From NCBI RefSeq assembly GCF_000237925.1, contig NW_017386065.1:372001-436000 (forward strand): a stretch of DNA of 64,000 nucleotides, in the 5' to 3' direction. This document shows, piece by piece, positions 13,001-26,200 of the stretch (its first letter is position 1; every line of letters starts with the position of its first letter). The stretch is from Schistosoma mansoni. Lineage: Eukaryota; Platyhelminthes; Trematoda; Strigeidida; Schistosomatidae. The notes beneath the pieces were generated by a model. That model was not told the origin of the DNA, did not search any database, and saw only the letters and a program-made list of their open reading frames with translations. The translations under genes were made by a program, and so were the position numbers.

Positions 13001-16000
13001 CAAACAAAGAAGATAACTTGTTAAAATATCTAGATGACAGGAACAGGTTTTCCCAATATTCAAGCAGGCCGTTGTTCGTAAATCACATTTTAAAATGTGC
13101 TCCTATTGAGATTATCTATGCCATGAGTAAAATGAATTGAGAAGTGCCATGTGATTACCAAAAAAACACAATGACAATGGTGATAATTGGACAGCCGTAT
13201 TAATTTGAACGCGTAAATGTTACATATTTAGGTCTTCAAATGACATTAGATAATTCGGCGATTTATCCCTACCATGATATGTTGGGATATTTTATGTATT
13301 AATCCCTTAAGTTGATGGCATAATTTTTATCCATCCGAAAGTGTAATACCTTTACCGCCTATATTTATGACGCAACACACTATTCTAATTTTCTAGTTCT
13401 ATCTCATGACAAAACGGAATGATTTAAGTTAAGACAAGTAGTAACAAGAGCGTGATATCATACAACAATGGGATTTACAGTTAACTTATTACTGATTGGT
13501 GACTATTGTCATGTTCAGCTAGTCCTTTTGTTTAGTTCAAACCCACCAGTAAGTACCAATGTTCCAAAAATTACAGGTTCTCCACGCTTACACGAAACGC
13601 CAAGGCAAGGGTTTTCTGTTGGCTAACTCCAACCACTTAACAACTTATTCAACCCATATGTCTGATTTTCATAGTATAGAAAAGAAATACTCATATAATT
13701 TTAAAACTATAAATTTTATTCTCACAATGATGTACAATTTCATCATTAAGGAAATCACCAATGTGCATCACCACTCAATCCCTAACTTGGAATCCGGAAG
13801 GGAAGCGAAAAAGAGGAAGGCCAAAGAACACACTACACCGGGAAATAGAAGTAGATATGAAAAGGATGAATAGCAACTGGAAAGAACTGGAAAGGAAGGT
13901 TCAGGACAGAGTTGGATGGAGAATGCTGGTGAGCGGCCTATGCTCCTCGACGAGGGGTAACAGGCGTAAGTATGTAAGTAAGTAAGTTTCATCTACAATT
14001 ACCTAGTCGAAAGATGCTTCAACGACTAACCATAGTAACAATATCTATTAAACTGATTGATCAAACATATTTTTTTCGCAAACAAACCTAATACTACTTA
14101 CAAACCTCTTTAAGGCAATAATTTAAGTTGCACAGATAGTCCAATTCACTATGAGCGTATATAATCAATCAAAATATAACATAGAAGACACAGCTTTTAT
14201 TTCAATAAAATATTCATTTCTACTTATAAACAAGCAAGGAGCAGTGACTAAATGCAAAAATAATATTCGGCTACATGGTTTCGATTTCTTTTTCTACTAT
14301 TAAAATCTCTCTCAGTCTACCCCCCTCCCTCGGGCTAAGGATTCGGCCTTGTTCCACGCAGGGGGAAAATAAACAAATCCAAGACATTAACCTTTCTATT
14401 GATTAATAATGAAAATATGCCATGGTAATATAAATAGTAATAACGCTAATAATAGTAATGAAAGGATAGGAATAGTAAACTAATTACTGACAACGACTGA
14501 TAATGAAAAGAATGCGTAACACGCCACTGTTATCACTATTATCCGTATTACCATCAGATCTACCGACATAATAACATACGTACACCTACACATACAAACT
14601 GATATCAAAAGATACATACAAGTATCTGAGAGAGATGGGGGAAATAAGAGATCACCTTGTGGTGCTGCTGTTATAAACACGAGTAAAAAAATAGTGGAGT
14701 GACAGTGTGGTATTCAGTCAAAAATAATACAATACACATTTTATATCACAGACTGACTTGGGCTAGATGTATATTAAAAACGGTCGAACCCCTGAATCTT
14801 CTCGTCTCATATGGCGTATGCTAACCTTAGATTATTAAGTTTGCATCCAATGTATCACATTTTCGACTTCATTCAATTCTCGATATTCAGAAGACATCAT
14901 CAATTAATATTGGCTTTATTAGTTTCACGCTTGATATAGCTGGAATTTACTGATCGCCACTTCACTCAATGAAACTTCAGGAAGTAAATATGATTATGGT
15001 TGTGTGTGGATAGCTGAGGAATCTTATATTTGAACGAAATAGTTGTTCAGTAACTAACTATTCCCAGAAGAAATTTTCTGTTTTAAGTCATTATTCCAAA
15101 CAATGATGACAAAACAAACGAGAAATCGAACGAATAAATGATCATCAATCATAATCAATATAATGACGTAATTGACTCACCAGTAGTTAATGTCTTCCCA
15201 CTTGTATCAGCTGATCGTACACGTTTAGTTAAATTCGTTTGTTGATGTACTATAATGGTAAAATAAATATAATAATCGAGATGTAATTTTTATGACATCA
15301 GTAAATCATTGAAAAGTGGAAAAATTGAACTAGAATGACTGAATAATTACGAGCAGAGAAATTAGATTTTCTGATGTTTCGTGACTCAATGTAAGCAACT
15401 TCTTCAGAGAATAAATAACCAAATCAAAATTAATCCAAGTTTAAATAGTACAACAGAACAACACTAATATTATGTGGTCAATAAAAAAAACAGGTCTGAA
15501 TAAATCAACGTCATGTCATTTCATTCAAAGTGATTCATAAGAAAAAATCCCCTTCATGTCAACATAGAAATGCGTTTACAATTTAGGTTGTGTTGACTGT
15601 GATCCTTGTATATTGGAGAGTCATCGAGCCAAAGAACATATTAAGTACACAAAGAAACCACTTGATGATCCTGTAGAACTGAATAGATTTCAAATTAAAT
15701 CGGCAATAACAGTTCACGCCATTTTCACCAACTACCAAATCGATTTCAATAATATCAAAATGCTAGAAAAAGTTTTTTACAATTACAGAGAAAGGATAGT
15801 AGCTGAAGCGTTCCATATAGTGCTTAATCCTACTGTTCTCAATAGAAAACAAGGCCTTACCACACATCCAACTTGGACTATCTATCCTAGTCACCTAGTC
15901 TGATATAATTCGCGATTCACATTAGAATCTTACAATTTAAACTCTATCCTTTGTCGCCATAAAGGTCACACATTTTTCATCCTTAACAGTGCACACATAC

Positions 16001-19000
16001 AAATTTACATACATGTCGCTTATGAATCACCTTGACCGAAATGACATGACATTGATTTATTTAGACCTGTTTTCTTGATTGACCACATAATATTCGTGTT
16101 GTTCCTATGTACTATTTAAACTTGGATTAATGTTAATTTGGCCATTTATTCTTTGAAGTAGTGGATAACACTGAGTAACAAAACGTCAGAAAATCTAATT
16201 TCTCTACTCATTGGGATATTATAAATATATTAATTTATTTATAACGATCTACCCAATGCTCAATTTATTCGAAATTACCAAGTCAAACCTTGGTAATGAT
16301 ACCTATAAAAAATTACAAGTGGATAACGCGATGGTGTTTGAAGCCGACGGTACCGGGTTTGAGTACCAGAGTGAACATCAACTCTGTGATGCAGGTACAT
16401 ACAACTGACGAGTCGCAAATAGGACGAAACGCGCTTCAAACTGTATTCTTTTCTCCTCAAGGTTGTTTAAAAACGAAGTTTTATTTGTCAATTTATTAAC
16501 AGGTCAACTACTCATAAACATACACTTAATTAGTTGACATAGGTTAGTTAAGTAGTGAATATACGAAATGGGTTACATAAAATCATAACAAACAAAAATC
16601 TAACAAATTTTCATTCTAATTTTCAGATTTGTTTTTCATCATTAAAAATAAACTGTTGACAGCAGAAACACCTCATTAATTCACACACACGCCGAATACG
16701 AGACAGAAAAGTCACCGACAACTTCATATCTCGCTGAGCTAAAATCTAATGGTTTATGTTCCCAACTTAAATTTAATTTCGATATAAAAAGTGACAAATC
16801 AGTACAAGACAGTCGTTTCCAACTTATATACAGATCATAATGAAAGTTATACAACAACAATAACAACCTAAAAAGGATTCTCCAGGAAATGTAAATTCTT
16901 TATGATGATTAAGTAAATCAAAAAAAATTGTAATTCAATGAACAACTTAGTTCATCAATGAATCAAAACTGTACTGCATTGAAATTTTCCAAAGACAAAA
17001 AAATTGGTTTAGTCATTCATGTAATACAATCACATACAAAGTAAATACAATTTTTGTTATGTCACATTTGTTTACTCAAACCATTTTTTTTTGTAAAATC
17101 TGAATGACAATATTGACTCAGTAACCGATTGATTTGGAATGTTACATTTTAAGAAATTCATTGAATATAATTAAATATACAAAACACTGAAAAAAAGAAG
17201 GGTGGGTAATTGAATAAATAATAAAAAATTATGCAGATATTTGGTTACTTAGTGACTTTATTACGATTAGTATCAATATCACCATAGTTATATCCGAAAA
17301 CGAAGAATAAATGATTAAGTGACTGCCAGGAATTATTTATCGAATATTATTGTATATAGGCTGGATTCCGTAAGGATCCGTAGTGCATAGACCAAATTGC
17401 GATATTACGGATCATCGTCGAACAATCAGTTAAGTGAAACTCTTTGTTTGAGTTTACACACCATTATGGTCATTAATCTCCTAACCTATTCAGGTGTGTT
17501 TCTCAAAAGTGTACAACCTTTCGTTGTACAAGTTACAAAAAGAGGAAGACGAAAGGACACATTGCACCAGGAATTGGAGGCAAACGTCAAACGAATGAAT
17601 AGAACTTGGAAACAAGTGGAAAGGAGAGCCCAGGAGAGAACAGGTTGAAGACTCTTATTCAGTGACCTTTGCTCCACAAGGAGTAAAAGGAGAAATTAAG
17701 TAGTTTTGTCACATGTTTTTGAAACTAACATGACGAGATGAATGGAAAAGAAGTCGAAATAACGATACATTTAAGATAATGAGATAAAAGGAACATTGAG
17801 AATATAGTTCAAGAAGAATTAATGAAAGTGTGAGCTACTGTGACTTGATAATGTTACATAAGTTTTTCAATCATGTTAACCGAAACTAGATAGTCTACAA
17901 ATACTAACACGATTCAAAGCAAAACCGATGATTACATAACTGGTCTCATATTTTCTAGCCTACTCCTACCCAGTCGGTAAAGAATCATAACGTCACCAAA
18001 CAATATATTATCGTCATTTAATATTGTTTATCTAATCTTAGCATTGATCACTCGATTGTTCTACCGTACGTGGGCAATCCTTCCAAGATATTTGCGGTGA
18101 ATTACTAGTAACCTGAGCAGGCCTTCCAATTTCAAAGGCCACATTTCACAACTGGTTTCTGGGAAGTATTTCCCCCTTTTAATTAGGTAGACGGATGTCC
18201 CTTTTTGTCAATGGTGGCTCAAACTAGCTGATCTCAATCGAGATTTCCGAATCTATCTCGAGATATAATTAACCGGTAAGTCACCAAGACTGATGAAACT
18301 TCCAAAATGAGTGTAAAATACTTCATATTTTGTAAATTCACTTAGTATTGTTTGTTTTAATCTTCCCATTGATGTTTAGGACTGCAACTGGTCAGCCTTT
18401 AATTGGCATATGTGCATACTGTGCGTATTGCCTCGATACAGCTTAAATTCACAAGCATTGTAAGCGAAGATGGATAGTGCCTAGCAGTGGAATCCAGTTT
18501 GACTCTCGTTTCGTCCTATTTAGGACTCGTCAGCTGGATGTGCCTGCATCTCAGAGTTGATGTTCAGTCATATTTTGTTACTTAAATTAGGAATATATGT
18601 GTTAAGTGAATCTAGTTTCATACTACTATGATCATACACTACAATATTCAATTTATATCGTTCCTCTCACTCTCGATCAATCTGAAAATAACTTGTTCTG
18701 GGATGACACAGCAACGGGAGAAAAAAAACACAAAATACAAACATTGCATAGTGAATCGAAATAGAAAAAAATAACCCAAACAAATTGATCAACAATAGAC
18801 AGAACATATAAAAATCACTTTAAAAGATAAAAGTCATGACAACTCATCATTTTTCAAAATTCATTTAGAGATGAATGTTAAAGAATAGAATAATAAAAAA
18901 ATAATAATGAAAATCCACTGCATTTCCCTATGTATACATGGTCTCATTTGACATACACATGTATTGGTTGTATGCAAAATGCTGACTGTATATAATTGAA

Positions 19001-22000
19001 AAAGTATATTTGAATAAATCATTGTTCAAATAACAGGTTGCTGCAGTACTACTACTACTACTACTACTACCCGTTTTTGTGTTTTGTCGGAAAAAAAAGA
19101 AACCAAAAACAATCATGGAAACGACTTTTTTTATTTTAATGATTTTACCATGGTTTATTTTTCATTTCCAAGGTGTAATCATGTGTACAAATTGAATTAG
19201 AAATGGATAAATTACAGAGAAACAAGTTAAACAGACATAAACAAATAGATTTATAGAGAGATGGACAGGTGATTATGATTAAATAAGATAAATAAAGACA
19301 CATTAATCATTCATATAGACAAACATACAAATACAGAAATATTCATACATACACACACACATACACACTCCCCCCCATAAGCTTAATTACACACATACAC
19401 ACACAAAGGGATAGACTATAGCAACAAACACACATGTATAAATAGACAGAAATCAATATGGTGCTGACTAATCAAAATAACAATAACAATGAAACGTTTT
19501 TTTTTAATTACCATGACTATTCCACGTTATTCTAATTCACTTGCAAAGAGGTTTTTTTAAAATCAAATTAATGAATAGGACTTTTTCATAAACTAATTAT
19601 TTCACTTTTGTTAAGAGTGATGATTGCAATTTCAATCCAGGCAAACTGATAAGTGCAAACGCAAGTATACACACACACACACAAAGACAGACATACAAAT
19701 ATATACAGTACAAGACTGAATGAAAAGAACTGAACCCTGTCATTACTTAGTAGCAACAAATCAAATTTACATCCAACTTACTAATACGGACGAATATTCC
19801 TCTTTATTAAATTAAAACATACTGTAAATCAAGTCCCAGTAGACAGTTACTTTCATTCTAGTTTCATCAAACAACTGAAGTATAAGTAATAATGATTCAA
19901 CAAACGGTCAATGTTAAACACATAAGATAATTGTTTATTAGTTTAAGTGACCATCACCATCACCACCACACATCATTTAAGGAAAACCAAATAGATTTCG
20001 AGATAATAGTAGCATAATATGCTCAAGGTAAAAAAAAAACATGAAGAGAAGAGTTTTAAAAAACCAGATGCAACAATATTCAAATTCCAGATCTCGCAAA
20101 AGAAAATAGAACACATCTGTTTGGATGACTTCGAGAAACACGAGGAAGCCTCCAGAGGCTCTAAAGTAACTGGAGAGTTTTCATCCAATTACAGCCTGTG
20201 AGGGCTTTCAAGAACATTTACGTGGCATGCTACGATTGGATGATAACATAATTTGGCTGATGTAATAGCCAAAGCTAAAAACTGTAAATATTCTTTTTTT
20301 CTGTACATTTTTGATTCTTATCTAATAATCACTTCCTCTACTTTTTCCGTCTTCTGATTTGCGATTGTGGGGTTTGAATGCGTTTGAATGCCGCTAGTTG
20401 TATATCGTATTCTTCCGTAATAAAGTAGTGGACGTAACAACATCTGCTTTATCGCCAACAGATTTTAGTGTCAATTGATGGTTTCCACAAGAAATCATGA
20501 CCAATACATTGACCTAAAAAATTTTTTTCTTGAGTTGACTTGATGACAACATAACTAGCAGGCTCCATAGTATGTTTTTGTTAATCTATTCGACTCAGCT
20601 TTAGTAGGTATCCAATTATTTATTCCCAAAACAGTAGCATATCCAAGAATGTTCAGACTTTAAAAAAATAAAAAAACTACATCATCGTGTTGAGTAAAAC
20701 TACAAGAATGAATTCAGAAACATTTTAGAGAATCGAGATAGTCTCTCTAAATTAGTTGTCACCCCATTCAAATATTTCTAGTCTAAAAACCTAATAATTC
20801 TCAATAAGTTTAATCATTTTTTTCGACTTCCTATCTAGAATGTTATACTACTTATAACAAAATAAAATAAAAAAGATAAACATAATCATAAACTTGCATT
20901 TTGAATGATTTGTAATTGGTGGAACTGGTGCTGGTAGACCTAGTGGATGACCCCAAGTTTTCAATGGATCAAATGTTTCTTCAGTTGGACTACAATGAGG
21001 TGATGTATTCTGATTTATATCGTGTAAAAATTGATCTTTATCGACGAAAAATTTCCCAAAGTTTTCCATATCTTTAGATGGAGTAGCGGTAGTGGTAGAT
21101 GTAGCAGATGGTGGTGGGGTTGTAGTCATAATCATATATGAATGTTCTTCATTTTCTTCTCCATGACAAGAATGTGTCATGTGTGCCGCTTTCATATATT
21201 CACTTTCTAAATTTTTTGAACAGAAATTTGAAAAGTTGATATCATCAATGTCTGTCTCTGAAAGATAGCGAGTATTACTCTTATTCCACTGATTCTGATG
21301 ACTTTCATCTAAATATAGAGTACACAAAATAAAACAATAAATTACTGATTTTCAACATTGTCTTACAAAAAGATAAAGTAATGATTCAATTTTATTCCAA
21401 TATACAGATATTTAGAGAGGAAACATCTTAATAGACAAACAGAACTTCACCAGAATATGACTCGATAGTACTCCAAAGGATCCCAAAGTGACAAATCTCA
21501 CCTATAAATTATACATTATTATCTATAAAACCGTTTTAATAAAATAAATTTTAAACACCCGGTCACTACTGATTCATTTCAAGATGAGTACCAGACGTTC
21601 TGAGGAGTAGTGGTAACCAATGGAGTTCAGTCACATAAGGAGTAGAACAATCGACATAAATGGTACATGATTATACTTACGATATATCACAAATTGATTG
21701 ATGTTGAAAATATGTACTTATTGCAAGACATCGAGGTCCTTGACTAGACTCATGGTGGGATTTTGGGTGCACAATACTAAAGAGTCCTATACCAGAACAA
21801 GACGGCAGTTCAGTGCTTTCAGGTTTTTAATGATGATCTAACATTAATCGATTCATAATATTAATAAATAATCAATCCATTCTATCCTTATTAATAGTAG
21901 AAATGATAGTGGATAATAAAATAAGTAGTTAGTTAATTTTAACAAAAAGTGTCAGCGATATTTTGTTTTCCGGATAATTTTATAAACAGAATCTATTCAT

Positions 22001-23208
22001 TGTATGATGTTGATATGTTCTGAGTATTAGTTGGTCACTTTATTCTTTCAAGTCCCTAAGGTATAATTAACAAATGGTTGTTCCTATCTCTCTCTATGTG
22101 TAGTCTTAATTTCTAAGTCAATTTAATATATCATTCGTTTACACTACTGATATTTAATATTGATCACAGTGTTTTAACTTGCTCCTTAACGGATTGTTTT
22201 AACCTCCATATTGAACATTTTGAATAATTATGTGATTTAATGACGTTTTTACGAACTGCTGTGAGCTATCTGATGGAAACTCATGCTCCTGGTGACTATT
22301 TTTCTTTGCTATGACTACCTAAATTAGTTTCATACCAATGGTTATTGGTTCATTTTAAATTGGTTTGAATTCGTATGGAGCGGTGTTTCATTATTTAACG
22401 TAACTATCATTCAACACATAGGTTATACGTTCAAACCCTGTGATTTAAATTCCAATAAATACCAGAAGTTGGGTTTTCCAAATGCCGTTTTACTAGGTCC
22501 ATAAGATTCGGACAGCACTGGATAGACTATACCAACATAAAATTGGTCACTACTCAGTGATTAACTACTTGTACATATATCTCAGTCCTACAGGAGATCA
22601 ATGGAGTTTCAAATAACTCAATAGTAACGCCTCAGCCAGCAAAACGAAATGACAGGCACGAGCCTACCATGAAGCATTAGTTCCCTCAAGATTCCATGAA
22701 GGTCATGTTGACAAGTCTTAACTAGCCGAAAACATAGATCTAGGGTTTTCTATCAGCTAATCCTAATCACATAAACACGCGTCACTTTATTTGCTTTCAA
22801 TCACATAAAATGTATTCAAGACACTACAGTTGTTATTGTTGTCATTCAAATTGTTTTAAACCAAGTCACCATCTACGGATTTACGCAAGCACAAAACGGT
22901 AGTGGAAGCAACTGAAAAACAAAACAAAAACCGTCTGAGAAAAGAAAATACCTTGATTCTCATCTTCATTGATATCACTTGCTTTCAAGTTGGAAAAATG
23001 ATTACCATTCGGAACGACATTATATCCGTTTGTATATGCACTATCACTGTCTTGAAGATGGTGATTAGTGGTTGGAGTGATATGCATGGAATGATCAATA
23101 TCGTTTAAATTATCATTTGTTTGATAAATAGTGTTTCCGTTGAAATACTGCTGTTCTAAATTGACGTGACTATTACCATTCGTAGTAGTAGTGGTATCAT
23201 TTGTGATT

Positions 23209-23245
<37 letters not shown>

Positions 23246-26200
23246 CATCAACATTTGTTGACATCATCATCGTCATTCTTGGCATCATTGTTTCTGCACT
23301 GTCATCTGCACTGTCATCGGTCGGGATCTCTGAATAAACATGATGTTGTTGGTGGACGCTGTTAGAATAGTTTGAAAATCTATTTAATGTAGAATTATTA
23401 AGCAGTTTTTCATCTACATCAAATTGTTGATAATGCTGATCCTGATGAAGATCTATTTCTGACTCTTTATTCATTATTACGGCATCATTATGATACACGA
23501 CAATATCATCCCCAACATAATCCTTATCTTCTTCTTCTTCATTTGAATGTTGTTGTGTCGAACTGACAATATTGTAATTTGGTGAGACTGAACGATTCGG
23601 GCTAGAAATTAATAAATCAGCTTCAGAATGTTGTTCGTCTTGTTGATGTTCACATTCCTGTACATGTTCGTCATGGTGCTGCTGCATCTGTATGGTTGAA
23701 TTCTCTGAGATTTCTGAATCAGGGCTAATAAATCTGTAAATTTGATTCAAATAAAATAAAAAAGTACAAAGACACCAATTTTTTCGCAGTAGTGAAATAC
23801 AAGTAAATGTTGAAGTATTAGGTTACAAAGTTAAGTGTCAATTCTGAAGAACCAATTAATCAAAGGATGAAACACTCAGTGAAAAATTGCGAACTTATAA
23901 CTGATGGAGTTCAAACACTTTGAGATTGAGACGATCAACAATGTTAATGATTGTTCGCTACCGTTAATTAGTTGAACTTGGAGACGTCGCTAAATAAGTT
24001 CCAACTCAGCGGTTTGAAGGTAGCAGGCAGGGTACAAGGTATTAAGGTCTTGGGTTCACTCTTTAATAGAGCTGTGAGTGAGTATTGCTGAGTAGTTTAA
24101 TGACTGAATAAAACAGTTATCCAATACTTCTTCTTTCTCAACAGTTGTGCAACTAAAGCTGATATGTGATGTTAAATACTAACCAGACAATCTTCACAAA
24201 TGTTTTTTTACTAATTTCTACGAAGATACAAATGTTATGAACCTTAAATATCTATATATAGTCTGGTAATATATTCCCATGTACAAGAACGAATTAATGA
24301 TACATCAAAGTTAAACTCAAAGAAGATAAACATGCAAAAGATTATGAAGCCTCAAGTTACAGTGGTCAGTCAGTCATTCATAAGCAACGTAGAAACCTCC
24401 ATGTATGTGCATCGTTTCAGTGTGAAACACACCATTAACGATTCAAGATGAATCTATCAGAACGAGTCCTAGAGAAGAAGAGGTAGTATTAATGGTATTA
24501 AAAAACAATGACGAGATAGGCTGATCAGAAATTTCTTATTTTTAAACGATTCCATTAACAAGGAATACCATATCACAAAGGGTTCTGAATTCTTTGATGG
24601 GATTAGAGTTAATGACGTTATCTATTATTTAAATTCAAACAAACACCCTTTACATTTATGAATGAAAATGCAGTAATCATTATAACTACGCATCAATGAT
24701 TTAAAATCAAAAATTAATGATACCAAAAATTTGCATTTTTTTTTGGTTCAATTTTGATCATAATCCAAATTAGTAAATCAGATCTAATTTAGTAGTGGTA
24801 CATCAGGTCATTTATGTAAATCACACATCATCATTATGGTGACTTAAAATATACGATGATCATAATGACTATCGACAATATAGGTCATAGTTAGTTCCAT
24901 TGAATGAATATTACACATATATATCCACACTTATGCAAATTTATGATGGTTGTACTAACAATTTCAAAACCCCTTAACAGAACTAACGACGTATGACACC
25001 AGAAAAAACGTGATGTATATACATTAGTGATAATAACTTACTACGCACAGATACAAGAACACACTGAGGTGTTTTGTCAGTTATCAATATAATATTAAAA
25101 GACATTACAAAACAGAAAATAATCTCTCTTTCTACTTGAAGACAACCAATTTATTTACACATGAAACTTTCAATAGTGACAAATGAAAAAAAGAGACCTC
25201 AAAATTCAGGTCAATATCAATGGTCTCATTAGCTTCTATTATTAGATAGTCAAATCTTTCTTTATTTGTCCTAATATTTAGCTGAATATAAGAATAAACA
25301 AACTGAATGAGTAATTCTCGGCTAACAGAAAAACAAGAAAAAATCTCACACTCATTCATACCCACACACACACACACACATACACACTGTGACGTGTTGT
25401 TTACTCTCAGATAAAAATCTCATTAGGAAAAGTAAAATCACTATAATTGGAAGAAAAACAGTTTACCCAGTCAATGGGTAAACTCAAGAATAAACCAGAG
25501 AAACAAATTAGTAATAAAATCAAGTAACTTTCAACTACTGAATGAAGAATGCGAATACCACTCCATTAACATGATTGGGTAGTATCAATAGATTTCAACC
25601 ATTCAAGTGTAGCACAATAGTCACAGGGAATTTTCGAAAACAATTTTCAGTTGTCATCTTTCTGATCATTTGTGGATGACCATAATGTTTAGTCAATAAT
25701 TATGCTTATCTATCTAGTCGATAGTGTTGTTATCTAAATACATGAAAAGGAACTATTTAGCAGTACATGAACAGAGGTTTAAAATCATGTAGCTGATTAA
25801 TTCCAAATATATCTTATATTTGGATAAATCATTCATCAAAGCATTTCTGGAATAGTAAGGTTTTAAAGCAAACTATCTTCTCGATATGGTTAAGCACTTT
25901 AACTCCAAATAGTTAAACAAAACCTTGAGTTGTATTGTAGTAACAATTTGAAATGCTGAGTTAAAACAGAACGTTTACAAATTCTGATCCTCAACATTAA
26001 AACAACTTAAATTTGACAGTACACTGGATTATCATACAGATGATATCAAAATGCTTTAAACTAGTCACTCTGATTGAAAACTTATTACCTCACTGTAGAC
26101 TATGATTTAATCAAAATAACTACTCCTTAACATTTGCAACTAATGTACCATGTATAAGTTCATGTGTTTGACTTTGAGCTACAATGTGTGCATGTCATCT

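Larger units (their letters stand above)
11900..15180 (-). other. MAP1 intron (3.3 kb)
   Basis: Contains a weak repeat D remnant (13490-13650) and a LINE family 2 3' fragment (13770-13988). The remainder, 11900-13480 and 13990-15180, is AT-rich with no recognisable feature. Confidence 0.65.
15250..20897 (-). other. MAP1 GC-AG intron (5.6 kb)
   Basis: Donor GCAAGT, acceptor tatag. It contains the Penelope-like relic (15351-16209), an A copy (16290-16455), a LINE family 2 fragment (17525-17705), a decayed LINE family 1 fragment (17870-18315), an A copy (18332-18569) and repeat H (20095-20275). 16460-17380 and 18580-20000 hold AT-rich sequence with CA-rich microsatellites near 19340-19400 and 19670, otherwise nothing. 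Confidence 0.7.
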
